Origin: Cybelea sp963824595
GTDB taxonomy: Bacteria > Vulcanimicrobiota > Vulcanimicrobiia > Vulcanimicrobiales > Vulcanimicrobiaceae
Assembly: GCA_963824595.1 (NCBI GenBank)
Contig: CAWGPY010000007.1
Span: 271,562-335,561, forward strand
DNA length: 64,000 nt
Reading direction: 5' to 3'
The notes under the pieces: generated by a model
Seen by the model: only the letters and a program-made list of their open reading frames with translations
Database searches by the model: none
What the model was told of the DNA's origin: nothing
Shown here: piece by piece, positions 25,843 to 34,231 of the stretch
How positions within the stretch are numbered: the first letter of the stretch is position 1
How the letters are laid out: each line of letters begins with the position of its first letter
Program-made: the position numbers and the translations under genes

Positions 25843-26708
25843 CGCTCGGCGAGCTGCACGCGCGCGGCGTCGCAGCCATCGCGCCGTCGAGCGACTCGGC
25901 GGGGGCGGACGCGCGGCTGTTGCTGGCCGACGTCGTCGGGCGCGACGGCGCCTGGATCGTGGCGCATTCCGAGACGGAAACTTCGGCGGAAGAAGCGGCG
26001 CGCTTTTTGGATCGCTGCGCGCGTAGAGCCGCCGGCGAGCCGGTCGCGTACATCCTCGGCGCCGCGGGATTCTACGGGCGCGAGTTCCGCGTGGACGATC
26101 GCGTGCTGGTGCCGCGTCCCGAAACCGAGCATCTGGTCGGCGAAGCGATCCGATTCGTTCGCGGGCCGATGCGCGTGCTCGACGTGGGCACGGGTTCGGG
26201 CGCGATCGCCTGCAGCATTGCGGCCGAAACGGCCGCGGTCGTGGAAGCAACGGACGTTTCGCCCGCGGCCGTCGAGGTCGCGGCCGCAAACGCGCGCCGG
26301 CTGGGCGTCGCGAACCGCTGCACGTTCCGCTGCGGCGACCTCGTCGAACCGGTGCGCGGGCAACGCTACGACGTCGTGGTCGCAAACCTGCCCTACGTCC
26401 CGACGGGGGACGTGCCCGCGTTGCCCGACCCGGCGTCGTTCGAGCCGCGGCTGGCGCTCGACGGCGGGCCGGACGGTCTAGAGCTCTACCGGCGCCTGCT
26501 GCCGCAGCTTCCCGCCATCGTCAATGACGAATCGTTAATCTTGCTGGAAGCCGCCCCGCCCACAATCGAAGAACTAGCAAACCTAACACGCAACTTTCTC
26601 CCAGACTTCACCATCTCGGTCGTCAGCGATTACGCCAACCTCCCTCGTTACATAAGAGCGGAACGCAGCCGCTCGAAGGGGGCTGCGTCCCCCGGCGGCG
26701 GCGTCTGA
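25839..26708 (+). CDS. prmC: Peptide chain release factor N5-glutamine methyltransferase
   Basis: The product is 289 residues. It is a class I SAM methyltransferase that methylates the Gln of the GGQ motif of RF1/RF2. VLDVGTGSGAIACSIA is the SAM-binding motif and VVANLPYVP is the NPPY-equivalent, here NLPY, an uncommon substitution at the second position. N-terminal helical recognition domain at about residues 1-75. GTG 25839 overlaps the prfA TGA (GTGA), as expected for an enzyme acting on the product of the preceding gene. Confidence 0.92.
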   Translation: MTLGELHARGVAAIAPSSDSAGADARLLLADVVGRDGAWIVAHSETETSAEEAARFLDRCARRAAGEPVAYILGAAGFYGREFRVDDRVLVPRPETEHLVGEAIRFVRGPMRVLDVGTGSGAIACSIAAETAAVVEATDVSPAAVEVAAANARRLGVANRCTFRCGDLVEPVRGQRYDVVVANLPYVPTGDVPALPDPASFEPRLALDGGPDGLELYRRLLPQLPAIVNDESLILLEAAPPTIEELANLTRNFLPDFTISVVSDYANLPRYIRAERSRSKGAASPGGGV

Positions 26709-26756
26709 GCGGGCGCGGAGCTATGGAGGGCGGGAGCGACCGCGAAGCCGAGCGCC

Positions 26757-26810
26757 GGCGAGCTCACGAGGAGCTCGCCAAGCGTCCGCGGCCGGGGGAT
26801 GCAGACCCCG
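26757..26810 (+). promoter_or_regulatory. Two hairpins in the leader upstream of pyrG
   Basis: In the 161-base gap before pyrG there is a perfect 9-bp hairpin (26757-26765 with 26771-26779, loop ACGAG) and a second 5-bp GC hairpin (26793-26797 with 26806-26810). Neither has a T-run, so they are not simple terminators; a regulatory or processing role is possible. Confidence 0.4.
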
Positions 26811-26869
26811 AACGAGCGGCCGAGCTCCGAGGTTATAACTCAACGAGGAGCGAACGAATACGACCCGAG

Positions 26870-28537
26870 ATGGCGAAGTATATCTTCTTCACCGGGGGCG
26901 TTGTGAGTTCGCTCGGCAAGGGCATCACCGCCGCCTCCCTCGGACGGCTCCTCAAAGCGCGAGGCATGAGCGTCTCGATCCAAAAGCTCGATCCCTATAT
27001 CAACGTGGACGCCGGTACGATGAATCCGTATCAGCACGGCGAGGTCTTCGTGACCGAAGACGGTGCGGAAACGGATCTCGATCTCGGCCACTACGAGCGC
27101 TTCATCGACGAGAACCTGCAGCGCGCGAACAACGTGACGACGGGACAGATCTACAACTCGGTCATCGAGAAAGAGCGGCGCGGCGAGTATCTCGGCGCGA
27201 CGGTTCAGGTGATCCCGCACATCACGAATGAGATCAAGGCGCACATCAAGCGCGTGGCCGAAGCGAGCTCGGCCGAGGTGTGCATCGTCGAAGTGGGCGG
27301 CACGGTGGGCGACATCGAGTCGCTGCCGTTCCTCGAAGCCATTCGCCAGATGCGCTACGACGTGGGCGACGAGAACGTTATGTACGTGCACCTCACGCTG
27401 CTGCCGCACCTCGGCGCCGCCGACGAGCTGAAAACGAAGCCCACGCAGCACTCGGTGCGGGAGCTGCGCGGGATCGGGATCTCGCCCGACGCGATCGTCT
27501 GCCGCACGCAGTCGGCGCTTCCGATGCCGCTGGAGCTGAAGGAGAAGATCGCGCTGTTCTGCGACGTGCCGCCCGGCGCGGTCGTCCAGAACTCCGACGC
27601 CCGCACGATCTATCAAGTGCCCCTCAACCTCGAGAACGAGGGTCTGGCTCAAGCCGCGGTGCGCAAGTTGAACCTGCCGGTCCGCGCCCCGCTGCTCGAC
27701 GACTGGGAGGGCATCGCCGAACGGCTGATGCACCCGCGGCGCCGCGTGACGATCGCGCTCGTCGGCAAGTACGTCGAGCTCAAGGACGCCTACATTTCGA
27801 TCAACGAGGCCCTGGCCCACGCGGGCATCTTTTACCACGCGGCGGTCGAGATCAAGCGCATCGATTCGGAGCTGGTCGAGAACGAGGGTGTCGAGGTTCT
27901 GTTCGGCGCGCACGGCGTCCTGGTGGCGCCCGGCTTCGGGGCGCGCGGCGTGAAGGGCAAGCTGCGAGCCATCAAACACGTGCGCGAGAACGGGATTCCG
28001 TTCTTGGGCATCTGCTACGGCATGCAGTTGGCGTGCGTCGAGTTCGCTCGCGACGTCTGCGGGCTGCCCGAGGCGATGACCAGCGAGGTGGACGAAACCA
28101 GCGGGGATCCGGTGATCGACTTCATGCCCGACCAGCGCAATCTCGAGATGTACGGCGGCACGATGCGCTTGGGCACCTACGCCTGCACGTTGGAGCCCGG
28201 CAGCCTCGCCGCGTCCGCGTACGGCGAGCTCGAGATCAGCGAGCGTCACCGCCATCGCTACGAGTTCAACAACCGGTACCGCCCCATCTTCGAGGAGCAC
28301 GGGATGCGGTTCAGCGGACACCATACGGTGGACAAGACGAGGCTCGTCGAGGTCGTCGAGCTTCCGCCCGAGATGCATCCGTGGTTCGTGGCGACGCAGG
28401 CCCACCCGGAGTTCAAGTCGCGGCCGAATCGCCCGGCGCCGCTCTACCGTTCGTTCATCGGCGCCGCTCTCGATCACGAGGGACGCGTCGAAGGCCGGGC
28501 CGGCGTTGCCGAGGCGGCGTCCTGGACGCAGGCTTAA
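26870..28537 (+). CDS. pyrG: CTP synthase
   Basis: The product is 555 residues. It aminates UTP to CTP using glutamine. The synthetase domain has KYIFFTGGVVSSLGKGITAASLGRLLKARG (P-loop) and VEVGGTVGDIES. The glutaminase domain has PFLGICYGMQLACVEFARDV with the nucleophilic Cys and a C-terminal His in THPEF-like QAHPEF followed by KSRPNRPAPLYRSFI. ATG 26870 is the family start; the open frame back to 26723 is not conserved-looking. The glycosyltransferase frame overlaps its stop. Confidence 0.97.
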   Translation: MAKYIFFTGGVVSSLGKGITAASLGRLLKARGMSVSIQKLDPYINVDAGTMNPYQHGEVFVTEDGAETDLDLGHYERFIDENLQRANNVTTGQIYNSVIEKERRGEYLGATVQVIPHITNEIKAHIKRVAEASSAEVCIVEVGGTVGDIESLPFLEAIRQMRYDVGDENVMYVHLTLLPHLGAADELKTKPTQHSVRELRGIGISPDAIVCRTQSALPMPLELKEKIALFCDVPPGAVVQNSDARTIYQVPLNLENEGLAQAAVRKLNLPVRAPLLDDWEGIAERLMHPRRRVTIALVGKYVELKDAYISINEALAHAGIFYHAAVEIKRIDSELVENEGVEVLFGAHGVLVAPGFGARGVKGKLRAIKHVRENGIPFLGICYGMQLACVEFARDVCGLPEAMTSEVDETSGDPVIDFMPDQRNLEMYGGTMRLGTYACTLEPGSLAASAYGELEISERHRHRYEFNNRYRPIFEEHGMRFSGHHTVDKTRLVEVVELPPEMHPWFVATQAHPEFKSRPNRPAPLYRSFIGAALDHEGRVEGRAGVAEAASWTQA

Positions 28538-29265
28538 TCACCGCCGTCGTCCTCACCCGCGACGAAGAACGCAACCTGCCGCGCGCGCTGACCAGTCTGC
28601 CGCGCGGCGCTTCCGTTTTCGTGCTCGACGCCGGATCGCTCGATCACACGGTGCAGTTCGCCCGCGGTGCGGGTGCGCGCGTCGTACAGCGCGAGTGGAC
28701 CGATTTCGTGGACGCCCGGCGCTACGCGCTCTCGCAGGTCGAGACGCCGTGGACGCTGATGATCGACGCCGACGAGGCGCTCGACGACGTGCTCTGCGAC
28801 GCGATCCTCACGGCCCCGCCGAACGTGGACGGCTATCGTTTCCGGCGGACGACCTATTTCTGCGGCAAGCCGATGCGCCTTTGGAGCGGCGAGAGGCTGC
28901 TGCGCCTGTTTCGCACGGATCGCGCGCACCTGACCGCGCACCCGGCGGCCGCGAGCGACGCGCCGGTGCACGAGGCCTGGTCGTGCGACGGCACCGTGAG
29001 CGACCTTCCCGGAACGCTGCTGCATTACTCGTATCCCGACGTCACGACGTACCGCGCGAAGTACGAACGCTACACGACGCTCGAGGCGCAGAGCCTGCGC
29101 GCGTCGCCGCTGCGGCTGCTCGCGGCCGCCGGCGGCGCCGCAGTGCGCCTACCGTGGCTGCTCTTCGCGCGCGGCGCGGTGCTCGACGGTCCGCGCGGCT
29201 GGTACGTGGCGTACCGGTCGGCGTTATATCCGGCCGTGGCGGCCCGCAAAGCGCTCGCACGGTGA
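28537..29265 (+). CDS. Family 2 glycosyltransferase (WaaE/KdtX-like)
   Basis: About 242 residues. ITAVVLTRDEERNLPRAL, VFVLDAGSLDHTVQFARGAGARVVQREW and WTLMIDADEALDD give a GT-A fold of family 2, most like the LPS core-type WaaE/KdtX group (nucleotide-sugar binding DxD-type DADE). No ATG, GTG or TTG is available at the N-terminus: the frame is open through pyrG and the natural start appears to be ATC 28537 overlapping the pyrG stop (TAATC instead of the usual TAATG), or CTG 28522. A base-call error or non-AUG start is possible. It is followed by a second glycosyltransferase with a 4-base overlap. Confidence 0.8.
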   Translation: MTAVVLTRDEERNLPRALTSLPRGASVFVLDAGSLDHTVQFARGAGARVVQREWTDFVDARRYALSQVETPWTLMIDADEALDDVLCDAILTAPPNVDGYRFRRTTYFCGKPMRLWSGERLLRLFRTDRAHLTAHPAAASDAPVHEAWSCDGTVSDLPGTLLHYSYPDVTTYRAKYERYTTLEAQSLRASPLRLLAAAGGAAVRLPWLLFARGAVLDGPRGWYVAYRSALYPAVAARKALAR

Positions 29266-30284
29266 GCGCTGCGCGCGTCGGACTCGATGCGCGCTTGACG
29301 CGCCAGCTCTCCGACGGGATGAAGAGCTACGTGTGCGAGCTCGTCGCGCGGCTGCCGCGGGTCGCGCCGGAGTACGCGTACTTCGCGTTCTCGCACGGCG
29401 GCAACTTCGGCTGGAGCGAGCAGGTCGCGCTGCCGCTCTCGATGCGGCGCGCCCGCCTGGACCTGGCGCACTTCATGTCGCAATACGTGCCCCTGATCCG
29501 GCCCGTCAAGTTCGTGGTGACGATCCACGACCTGATACATCTGCGGTTCCCGGAGTATTTCAAGGCGAAGGTCGGCCCGTACTACGCGACGGTGGTGCGG
29601 CGCGCGTGCGCCCGCGCCGCACGCGTGATCACCGACGACCAGCGCACCGTGGCCGACCTCGAGTCGCTGCTGGGCGTCGATCCTCGAAAGGTGCGCGTGA
29701 TTCCGCTCGGCGTCGGTGAGGCGTTCTTGCACCCCCCGCGGCCGCACGCGGCGCCGCGGCGTTACGTGCTCTACGTCGGTAACCATCGCGAGCACAAGAG
29801 CCTCGTCACGCTGTTCGACGCGTGGACGCAGCTGCCCGAGGCGTGGAACGTTGACCTGTACCTGACGGGACGCGACGACTTCGGCGGCGAGCTGCAGCGC
29901 CGCAGCTCGAACTCGCGTGCCGCCGTGGCGCTCGGCGACGTGACGATCGAGGAGTTGGCCGGCTATTACGCGGGCGCGCTGGCGCTCGTGCAGCCGGCCC
30001 TGCGCGAGGGGTTCGGCCTGCCGATGCTCGAGGCGATGGCCGCCGGATGTCCGGTGGTGGCGTGCGCGGACGCCGTTCCGGGGGCGCTGGGCGCGGCGGC
30101 GCTGACGTTCGGTGCGCGCGATTCGGCGGCGCTGAAGACTCAGCTCGAACGCCTCGCGGTTGACGACGAAGGTCTGCGTGCGCGAACGGTCAATGCAGGC
30201 GCAAGGATCGCACGCGAGCTGACGTGGGACCGTTGCGCGCGGGCGACCGCCGACGTCTATCGAGAGGTGCTGGAGGAAACGTGA
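29262..30284 (+). CDS. Family 4 (GT-B) glycosyltransferase
   Basis: The product is 340 residues. GTG 29262 overlaps the previous TGA. The GT-B/GT4 pattern is clear: FVVTIHDLIHLRFPEYF in the N-domain, YVLYVGNHREHKSLVTLFDAW, and the C-terminal EX7E-type motif in LREGFGLPMLEAMAAGCPVVACADAVP. It probably transfers a sugar to a lipid or polysaccharide precursor, perhaps in the same pathway as the GT2 partner. The acceptor cannot be predicted. The next gene overlaps by 4 bases. Confidence 0.88.
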   Translation: MSAARVGLDARLTRQLSDGMKSYVCELVARLPRVAPEYAYFAFSHGGNFGWSEQVALPLSMRRARLDLAHFMSQYVPLIRPVKFVVTIHDLIHLRFPEYFKAKVGPYYATVVRRACARAARVITDDQRTVADLESLLGVDPRKVRVIPLGVGEAFLHPPRPHAAPRRYVLYVGNHREHKSLVTLFDAWTQLPEAWNVDLYLTGRDDFGGELQRRSSNSRAAVALGDVTIEELAGYYAGALALVQPALREGFGLPMLEAMAAGCPVVACADAVPGALGAAALTFGARDSAALKTQLERLAVDDEGLRARTVNAGARIARELTWDRCARATADVYREVLEET

Positions 30285-31765
30285 AACGGGGTCTGGCGCT
30301 GCTCGCGCTGCTGTTGCTGGGAGCCCAGCCGAGGCCGATCGCCATCGTGATCAACGGCGACACGTTGTCGCTCGATCCGCCGCCGCGTTTTCAGAACAGC
30401 CTGTTGTTCGTACCGCTGCGGCGCACCATCGAGGCGCTGGGGCTGTCGTTCGTCCAGAACGGCAAACGCATCGCCACGCAAATCGGCGCGAAGACGGTGA
30501 CGCTGACGATCGGACGGCGCGTGGTGCAGATCGACGGCCAGGACGTGACGATGGTCGCGCCGCCGCTCGAGATCAAAGACGTGCTCTACGTGCCGCTGCG
30601 GTTCTTCACCGACGTCCTGGGCGCCCAAGCGCGCTTCGACCGTAAGGGCAACTCGGTGACGATCGTCGCGCAGCTGGTCGGCCGGTCGTCGAGCGGCTTC
30701 GCGGCGGTGAACAACGGATTCGAGCGCTTCGGGACGGTCGCGGCAGTCGACGTGCTGTCGGATCCGCCCACGATCACGTTGCAGATCAACGGCGGCGTGA
30801 AGACGATTGCGGTGGCCGCGAACGCGACGATTGACGTGCAGGACGTTAACGTCAACGTTACGTCGCCCGGCGAACTGATTGACGTCCGCCCGGGCGATTT
30901 CGCCCGCGTGCAGATGCGCAAGGACGGCCGCGTCCAGCGGATCGTCGACGAGTACGGATCGCGCAACGGGCACATCGTCGCGATCGGACGCAATCAGTTC
31001 GTGCTCGGCGACGGACAGGTGATCGGGCCCGACCGCACGACCGAGATCTCGCTCAACGGTAAGGCCGCGTCGTTCGCGGATCTGCGCCCCGACGACCAGG
31101 TGACGGTTCGCTACAACGTGCAGACCAACGAGGTGCGCGAGATCCTCGCCAGCCGGGTGGTCGCCAGCGCGCCCGCCGGCGGCGACTCGAGCGTCCGCAT
31201 CGACGCCGTGAACAGCGACGCCAACCATCCGCTGCGTCCCGGCGACACGATCCACGTCACGCTGAACGGGACCCCGGGCGGTTCCGCGACGTTCGACATC
31301 GGCTCGGACGTGGTGGACCAGCTGATGCAGCAGCGCTCGCCCGGCGTGTACAACGGCAACTATACCATTCCGCGCGGCGCGAACTTCGCCGACGTGGCGC
31401 TGATCGGGCGGCTCACCGTCGGCAACGCCACGGCGCAGGCGCCCGCCCCGCAGACCGTCTCCGCGTCGAGCATCGGACCGGGCATAGCCGACTTCGCCCC
31501 GGACGCCGGCGCGACCGTGAACACGAATCGCCCGGCTGTGTACGCGGGGTTCGCGGCCGAAGCGGTGCCGGTGAATCCGTCGAGCGCGCTGCTCTGGCTC
31601 AACGGCCGCGACGTGACGTCGGAGTGCGTTCGCACGGCGCAGTTCATCCAGTACATGCCGTCGTATGCGTTCGCCGAGGGACGCGTCCACGTGACGGTGC
31701 GCGTTGCCGACCAGGCGGGCAACACGACGACGAAGTCGTGGGACTTCTCGATCAAGACGCATTGA
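30281..31765 (+). CDS. Exported stalk-domain protein with C-terminal beta domains
   Basis: The product is 494 residues. GTG 30281 overlaps the previous stop (GTGA). Signal peptide VKRGLALLALLLLGAQPRPIA. Residues about 20-125 form a copper amine oxidase N-terminal-like stalk domain (LLFVPLRRTIEALGLSF, LYVPLRFFTDVLGAQARFD). A middle region of about 150 residues with alternating strands (VAANATIDVQDVNVNV...GDFARVQMRKDGRVQRI) follows, then two Ig-like segments (GDTIHVTLNGTPGGSATFDIG; FAPDAGATVNTNRPAVYAGF). It is the third stalk-domain protein in the window but not a close relative of the twins at 1.4-4.3 kb. Probably an envelope protein co-expressed with glycan synthesis. Confidence 0.75.
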   Translation: MKRGLALLALLLLGAQPRPIAIVINGDTLSLDPPPRFQNSLLFVPLRRTIEALGLSFVQNGKRIATQIGAKTVTLTIGRRVVQIDGQDVTMVAPPLEIKDVLYVPLRFFTDVLGAQARFDRKGNSVTIVAQLVGRSSSGFAAVNNGFERFGTVAAVDVLSDPPTITLQINGGVKTIAVAANATIDVQDVNVNVTSPGELIDVRPGDFARVQMRKDGRVQRIVDEYGSRNGHIVAIGRNQFVLGDGQVIGPDRTTEISLNGKAASFADLRPDDQVTVRYNVQTNEVREILASRVVASAPAGGDSSVRIDAVNSDANHPLRPGDTIHVTLNGTPGGSATFDIGSDVVDQLMQQRSPGVYNGNYTIPRGANFADVALIGRLTVGNATAQAPAPQTVSASSIGPGIADFAPDAGATVNTNRPAVYAGFAAEAVPVNPSSALLWLNGRDVTSECVRTAQFIQYMPSYAFAEGRVHVTVRVADQAGNTTTKSWDFSIKTH

Positions 31766-31766
31766 G

Positions 31767-32105
31767 ATGGACGACTGCATTTTCTGTAAGATCGCGAGCG
31801 GCGAGATTTCCGCGAAGGTCGTCTACCGCGACGACGCCGTGCTCGCAATCGAAGATCTCAATCCGCAGGCGCCGGCGCATTTGCTCGTGATCCCGGCGGT
31901 GCACTACGCGTCGATCGTCGAAGCTGCAGAGGACGGCGCGCTCGCCGGAAGCCTGATGAGCGTGGCCGCACGACTGGGCAAGGAACGCGGCGGCGAGGGC
32001 GGATTCCGGTTGATCGTCAATACGGGCCCCGACGGCGGACAGACGGTCGGCCACGTGCACGTTCACGTGCTCGCCGGGCGCAGAATGACCTGGCCGCCCG
32101 GCTGA
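31767..32105 (+). CDS. HIT family protein (histidine triad hydrolase)
   Basis: The product is 112 residues. CIFCKIASGEI at the N-terminus and the active-site triad VGHVHVHVLAGR at the C-terminus identify a HINT/PKCI-like nucleoside phosphoramidate/AMP hydrolase. ATG 31767 lies one base after the upstream stop, so coupled; an upstream in-frame GTG-type extension is not conserved. It ends the pyrG-GT-stalk-HIT run and is followed by a hairpin terminator. Confidence 0.92.
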   Translation: MDDCIFCKIASGEISAKVVYRDDAVLAIEDLNPQAPAHLLVIPAVHYASIVEAAEDGALAGSLMSVAARLGKERGGEGGFRLIVNTGPDGGQTVGHVHVHVLAGRRMTWPPG

Positions 32106-32143
32106 GATTTGACGCCCCCGCGACCCCTATGTTAGGCTACCTG

Positions 32144-32167
32144 AGGCCCCTTCAGGGGCCTAATTTT
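32144..32167 (+). terminator. Hairpin terminator between the HIT gene and rpsU
   Basis: Seven-base-pair stem AGGCCCC/GGGGCCT (32144-32150 with 32155-32161), 4-base loop, then AATTTT. A weak promoter-like TTGACG (32109) lies upstream of it, so the hairpin might alternatively act within the rpsU leader. Confidence 0.65.
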
Positions 32168-32245
32168 ACGTGCTTGTCATTTTGAGCGTAGGCGCGGAGC
32201 GCCGTAGTCGAAGGACGAGCGCGCCGAAAGGGGGGTCGTCAATAA

Positions 32246-32416
32246 ATGGAAGTTCGCATCGCACCGGGCGAAACGATCGAGAGCGCGCTGCGCCGCTTCA
32301 AGAAGGCCACCCAAAAGGCGGGGATACTGGCCGAGGCGCGCAAGCACGAGCATTACGAGAAGCCGAGCGTTCGCCGCAAGAAGAAGTCCGCCGCGGCACG
32401 CAAGCGCCGCGCTTAA
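32246..32416 (+). CDS. rpsU: 30S ribosomal protein S21
   Basis: The product is 56 residues, a short gene easily missed. Translation MEVRIAPGETIESALRRFKK, then ATQKAGILAEARKHEHYEKP and a basic tail SVRRKKKSAAARKRRA, is a typical S21 with its Arg/Lys-rich C-terminus. The Shine-Dalgarno AAAGGGGGG ends 10 bases before ATG 32246. yqeY begins 10 bases downstream, an arrangement (rpsU-yqeY) common in many bacteria, which supports the call. Confidence 0.96.
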   Translation: MEVRIAPGETIESALRRFKKATQKAGILAEARKHEHYEKPSVRRKKKSAAARKRRA

Positions 32417-32425
32417 CCCACCGCG

Positions 32426-32872
32426 GTGGCAACGCTCAAAGATAGCATCGCCTCCGATTTGAAGGATGCGATGCGCGCGCGCGATCAGCTGCGTTTGGAC
32501 ACGCTGCGATCGGCCCTCTCCGGCTTCATCTACAAGCGAACCGAGAGCGGGCGGGAACTCTCCGACGCCGAAGAGCTCGAGGTGGTGCGCCGGCTGGTGA
32601 AGCAGCGGGGCGACTCGCTCGCGGAGTTCGAAAAGGCGGGGCGCGCCGATTTGGCCGACAAAGAACGCGCCGAGCGGGAGATCCTCAACGCCTACCTGCC
32701 GCCCCAGCGCTCCGCCGCGGAGATCCGGGAGATCGTCGCGAGCGTGCTGGCCGAGCTGCCCGCCGACTCGCGCAACGCGGGCGCCGTGATGAAGGTCGTC
32801 ATGCCCCGGCTCAAAGGCCTGGCCGACGGCAACCTGGTCCGCCAAATCGTCACCGAAGAACTCGCCAGCTAG
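32426..32872 (+). CDS. yqeY: GatB/YqeY domain protein
   Basis: The product is 148 residues, starting at GTG. The pattern LKDSIASDLKDAMRARDQLRLDTLRSALSGF...LPPQRSAAEIREIVASVLAE...GAVMKVVMPRLKGLADGNLVRQIV matches stand-alone YqeY proteins, which resemble the tRNA-binding tail of GatB. Their exact role is not settled; association with tRNA is proposed. Placed directly after rpsU, as in many genomes. Confidence 0.93.
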   Translation: MATLKDSIASDLKDAMRARDQLRLDTLRSALSGFIYKRTESGRELSDAEELEVVRRLVKQRGDSLAEFEKAGRADLADKERAEREILNAYLPPQRSAAEIREIVASVLAELPADSRNAGAVMKVVMPRLKGLADGNLVRQIVTEELAS

Positions 32873-32924
32873 CTCGATAGGGCGCCCAGCGTAACCTTCG
32901 GGCCGCACTAAGGTAGCAACCGGC

Positions 32925-34223
32925 ATGAAGGGATTCCGCCTGCCGGCTCTGATCTCGTCCGGCCTCTTATTCTGCGGCCTCGCCGGGTTCGTTGCGCGCG
33001 CGCAAGTGGGAAGCCCCGTGGTCGTCGTTCCCATCACGGGAACCGTTGACGACGGCATGGCCCACCTGGTGCAGCGCTCCGTGGACGACGCCAATCGAAG
33101 TCATGCGAAGGCGATCGTCCTCGACGTCAATAGTCCGGGCGGCCTCGTCTCGGCCGCGTTCGACATTCGCGACGCGCTCTTCGGTGCGCAAGAGCCCGTC
33201 TACGCCTACGTCGGCGAGCGGGCGTATTCGGCGGCGGCGCTGATCTCGCTCGCCGCCAGCCGCATCGTGATGGCGCCCGGCGCGTCGATCGGCGCGGCCG
33301 AGCCGATTCCGGCCACGGTCAAGATGATATCCGGGCTGCGCGGCGAGTTCGAGTCGACCGCCCAGCGCAACCATCACGACAGCCGGATCGCGGGAGCGAT
33401 GGTTGACAAGAACGTCGATCTGCCGCGCTACAAGCGTGCGGGCGCGATTCTCACGCTCAATACCGACGACGCCGTTCGCTCCGGCATCGCGTCGGGCACC
33501 GCGCCGTCGCTCGACGCCGCGCTGGCGCAACTCGATCTCGCGGGCGCCCCGCGCGTCACCGAGTCGTTTACGTGGGGCGAGCGCCTCGCGCGCTTCGCGA
33601 CCGATCCCGCCGTGAGCGGTCTGCTGCTGACGCTCGGCATGCTGGGCCTGCTCATCGAGATGCAGACGCTGCACGGCATTGCCGGTCTGATCGGCGTCGG
33701 CGCGCTCGCGCTGTTCTTCGGAACGCACGTCTACGCCGGGTTCTCCAACGGCTTCGTCTTGGCGCTGGCCGTGCTGGGCCTCGTCGGCATCCTCTGGGAG
33801 CTGCACGTCGTACCGGGCCACGGGTTGCCGGGTATCTTGGGCGCCGGCGCGCTCTTCGTGGCGGTGCTGTGGGCGTTCGGACTGCCATTTCTCTTCGTCG
33901 GCATCGAGACGCTGGCGACGGCCATCGTGCTGACGGTTATCGTGTTCACGCTGGTCGTTCGGGCGGTGCCGCAGAACGCATGGGCGCACCGGCTGGCTCT
34001 CGCGGCGGCGCAGGGCCCCGACTACGTCGCCAGCGCCGACCACCGCAGCCTTCGCGGCCGCACGGGAACGGCGGCCAGCTTCCTGCGCCCGGCGGGCATC
34101 GCCTCGATCGACGGCCGGCGAGTGGACGTCCTGACCGAGGGTGAGTTCATCGCGCAGGGAACAACGATCCGAGTCGTGCGCGTAGAAGGCGCACGCATCT
34201 TCGTCGAGCCAGTAGCTTCATAG
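32925..34223 (+). CDS. nfeD: NfeD-type membrane protein with ClpP-class protease domain
   Basis: The product is 432 residues. Signal peptide at residues 1-27, then a ClpP/SppA-like serine protease domain (VVVVPITGTVDDGMAHLVQRSV, VLDVNSPGGL, VGERAYSAAALISLAASRIVMAPGASIGAAEP) in which the Ser of AYSAAA is the likely nucleophile. Then four to five membrane helices at about residues 225-345 and a C-terminal NfeD beta-barrel (RGRTGTAASFLRPAGIASIDGRRVDVLTEGEFIAQGT). This is the long NfeD1b form. Partner of the SPFH protein encoded 8 bases downstream; together they form membrane microdomains. Confidence 0.92.
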   Translation: MKGFRLPALISSGLLFCGLAGFVARAQVGSPVVVVPITGTVDDGMAHLVQRSVDDANRSHAKAIVLDVNSPGGLVSAAFDIRDALFGAQEPVYAYVGERAYSAAALISLAASRIVMAPGASIGAAEPIPATVKMISGLRGEFESTAQRNHHDSRIAGAMVDKNVDLPRYKRAGAILTLNTDDAVRSGIASGTAPSLDAALAQLDLAGAPRVTESFTWGERLARFATDPAVSGLLLTLGMLGLLIEMQTLHGIAGLIGVGALALFFGTHVYAGFSNGFVLALAVLGLVGILWELHVVPGHGLPGILGAGALFVAVLWAFGLPFLFVGIETLATAIVLTVIVFTLVVRAVPQNAWAHRLALAAAQGPDYVASADHRSLRGRTGTAASFLRPAGIASIDGRRVDVLTEGEFIAQGTTIRVVRVEGARIFVEPVAS

Positions 34224-34231
34224 GAGCAGAC

